64,000 nucleotides of DNA from Rhabdobacter roseus (GTDB lineage: Bacteria; Bacteroidota; Bacteroidia; Cytophagales; Spirosomataceae): the NCBI RefSeq assembly GCF_014202275.1, contig NZ_JACHGF010000009.1, forward strand, positions 186,001 through 250,000, in the 5' to 3' direction. Position 1 is the first letter of the stretch. Each line of letters starts with the position of its first letter. This document shows positions 63,064 through 64,000 of the stretch, piece after piece. The notes under the pieces are model-generated. The model had not been told where the DNA came from and did not search any database. It saw only the letters and a program-made list of their open reading frames with translations. Position numbers and translations under genes: made by a program.

Positions 63064-64000
63064 CTAAATGGTTACCGTTTTGCCTGAGGCTACTGATTTA
63101 TAGATGGCCTCCACAACCCGGATGTCCCGCAAGCCTTCTTCTCCCGGCGCAATCAGCTCGGTGTTGTTCATGAGGGCCGCACAATCTTCGTCCATTTGCT
63201 TGGCTTGCTGGCTTTTGATGGGAAAGTTGATCACCGTGCCATCCGACATGCTCCCTTTATTGCCGTTGTAGGCCGACTGTGGTTCTAGCTTCAGCCAGCC
63301 CTTTTCGTAGTTTACCTGCAAGTAGTTCATGTTGATCCCGAAGCTAGTCTGGCAAGCGGCCCGGGCTCCACTGGGAAACTCCAGCATAAACATCATGGTC
63401 TCTTCCACTTCCTTATAAATGTCCGGGCGGGTCGTGGACGCTTGGGCCATCACACGCACGGGCTCTTCGCCGGTGGCCAGTCGGGCCCCTTGCAGGGCAT
63501 ACACGCCCATGTCCCCCATGACGCCCCCGCCCAGGGCTTTGTTCTGCTTCCAGTGGTTGGTGCGGGCGTCAAAGTACCCCGCCGCACTGTTGATCATTTT
63601 TACCTTTCCGAACTTTTGCGCTTTGGCTACCTTCATAACGGCCTGGATGTTGGGGTCGTGCTGGCAGCGGTAGCCGATGGCCAGCTTCACCTTATTTTTT
63701 TTACAGGCATCGATCATCGCCTGGCAGTCGGCCACCGAGGGGGCCATGGGTTTTTCGCAGAAGACGTGCTTGCCCGCCTTGGCCGCCCGAACCACAAATT
63801 CGCGGTGCATCGACGGTGGCAGGACCACGTACACCACATCAATATCGGGATTGTTGGCGATTTGGTCGAAATTCTGGTAGTTGTAAATATTTTTATCGGG
63901 GATTTGGTACTTGGCTTTCCAGGCTTCCGCCTTGGCCGGGGTACCCGTCACGATGCCCGCCAGGTAGCATTTTTCGGTCTGTTGCAGCGCCGGGGCCAGC
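63064..64000 (-). CDS. Gfo/Idh/MocA-family oxidoreductase (partial, 5' end off the window)
   Basis: The minus-strand frame is open to the right edge and reads LAPALQQTEKCYLAGIVTGT before PAKAEAWKAKYQI, so the ATG at 63951 is internal and the true start lies beyond the window. About 311 residues are visible. DIDVVYVVLPPSMHREFVVR, GKHVFCEKPMAPS (canonical EKP) and GYRCQHDPNIQAVM are Gfo/Idh features, with ALGGGVMGDMGVYALQGAR in the C-terminal domain. It resembles glucose-fructose oxidoreductase-type enzymes. Convergent with the gene ending at 62869. Confidence 0.92.
   Translation of the reverse strand, partial: LAPALQQTEKCYLAGIVTGTPAKAEAWKAKYQIPDKNIYNYQNFDQIANNPDIDVVYVVLPPSMHREFVVRAAKAGKHVFCEKPMAPSVADCQAMIDACKKNKVKLAIGYRCQHDPNIQAVMKVAKAQKFGKVKMINSAAGYFDARTNHWKQNKALGGGVMGDMGVYALQGARLATGEEPVRVMAQASTTRPDIYKEVEETMMFMLEFPSGARAACQTSFGINMNYLQVNYEKGWLKLEPQSAYNGNKGSMSDGTVINFPIKSQQAKQMDEDCAALMNNTELIAPGEEGLRDIRVVEAIYKSVASGKTVTI

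Noticed and set aside
1-64000. GTAC words as restriction sites protected by a resident methylase
   Set aside because: Restriction-modification usually causes avoidance of its site, not enrichment, and no type II methylase gene is present in the window; kept only as a hypothesis to test.
1-64000. tRNA and rRNA genes
   Set aside because: No cloverleaf-like or rRNA-like conserved sequence was seen in any intergenic region.

Overview
The window looks like a chromosome segment of a Bacteroidota bacterium, most likely Cytophagales (Spirosoma/Dyadobacter-like). Three complete ECF sigma - FecR-type anti-sigma - SusC - SusD units are present. Many short secretion signals and lipoprotein signals precede catabolic enzymes, Shine-Dalgarno sequences are scarce, and several upstream regions carry TAnnTTTG-type -7 elements. 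Most of the window is GC-rich, roughly 55-60% by eye. It is saturated with one short DNA word, AAGTACC/GGTACTT, in every reading frame and between genes. No rRNA, tRNA, CRISPR array or intact transposase was seen.

Layout. 1-2.4 kb: a partial HxlR regulator divergent from a short-chain dehydrogenase, then an alpha/beta hydrolase; both intergenic regions hold inverted repeats that look like operators. 2.4-5.0 kb: a visibly AT-rich island with one secreted S41 peptidase. 5.0-10.3 kb: a defence island. On the minus strand it reads, in transcription order, a broken SNF2/DEAD-type helicase, AbiEi, AbiEii, the first 38 codons of a DUF1156 methylase-like protein, an HNH endonuclease with an EVE/PUA-like N-terminus, and a MazG-like nucleotide pyrophosphohydrolase. 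Plus-strand fragments at the two edges (5005-5199 and 9989-10204) look like the two ends of one family-43-like glycosidase gene, so the island may have split it. 10.3-24.3 kb: a lipoprotein, a DUF4886 esterase-like protein and the first sigma/FecR/SusCD unit. This unit is followed by a FAD oxidoreductase, an FMN-binding-like HEAT protein and a GH78 alpha-L-rhamnosidase.

24.3-26.5 kb: minus-strand FMN reductase and M28 lipoprotein peptidase. 26.9-35.7 kb: the second sigma/FecR/SusCD unit (less GC-rich and poorer in the GTAC word) plus an MFS transporter. 36.1-38.7 kb: a RraA-family protein, an enolase-superfamily dehydratase and the degraded 3' end of a second MFS gene. 39.0-58.2 kb: the third sigma/FecR/SusCD unit. 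It is followed by two paralogous FAD oxidoreductases, a block of palindromic repeats, a GH97 glycosidase, a sulfatase, a secreted TIM-barrel sugar isomerase-like protein, a nucleoside hydrolase, a TolB-like propeller protein and a polyphosphate glucokinase. 58.5-61.2 kb: a TPR sensor kinase/LuxR response-regulator pair. 61.4-64 kb: two convergent Gfo/Idh/MocA oxidoreductases, the second running off the right edge.

How the genes fit together. The three SusCD units are glycan-uptake systems whose SusC proteins carry N-terminal STN domains, so each can signal through its own FecR to its own sigma factor. The enzymes around them (rhamnosidase, GH97, sulfatase, oxidoreductases, acid-sugar dehydratase) suggest plant or algal polysaccharides and sugar acids. 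The exact substrates are inference. The most unusual elements are the genome-wide GTAC word, the decayed defence locus in which an apparently intact AbiE pair survives, and the overlapping HNH-MazG gene pair.
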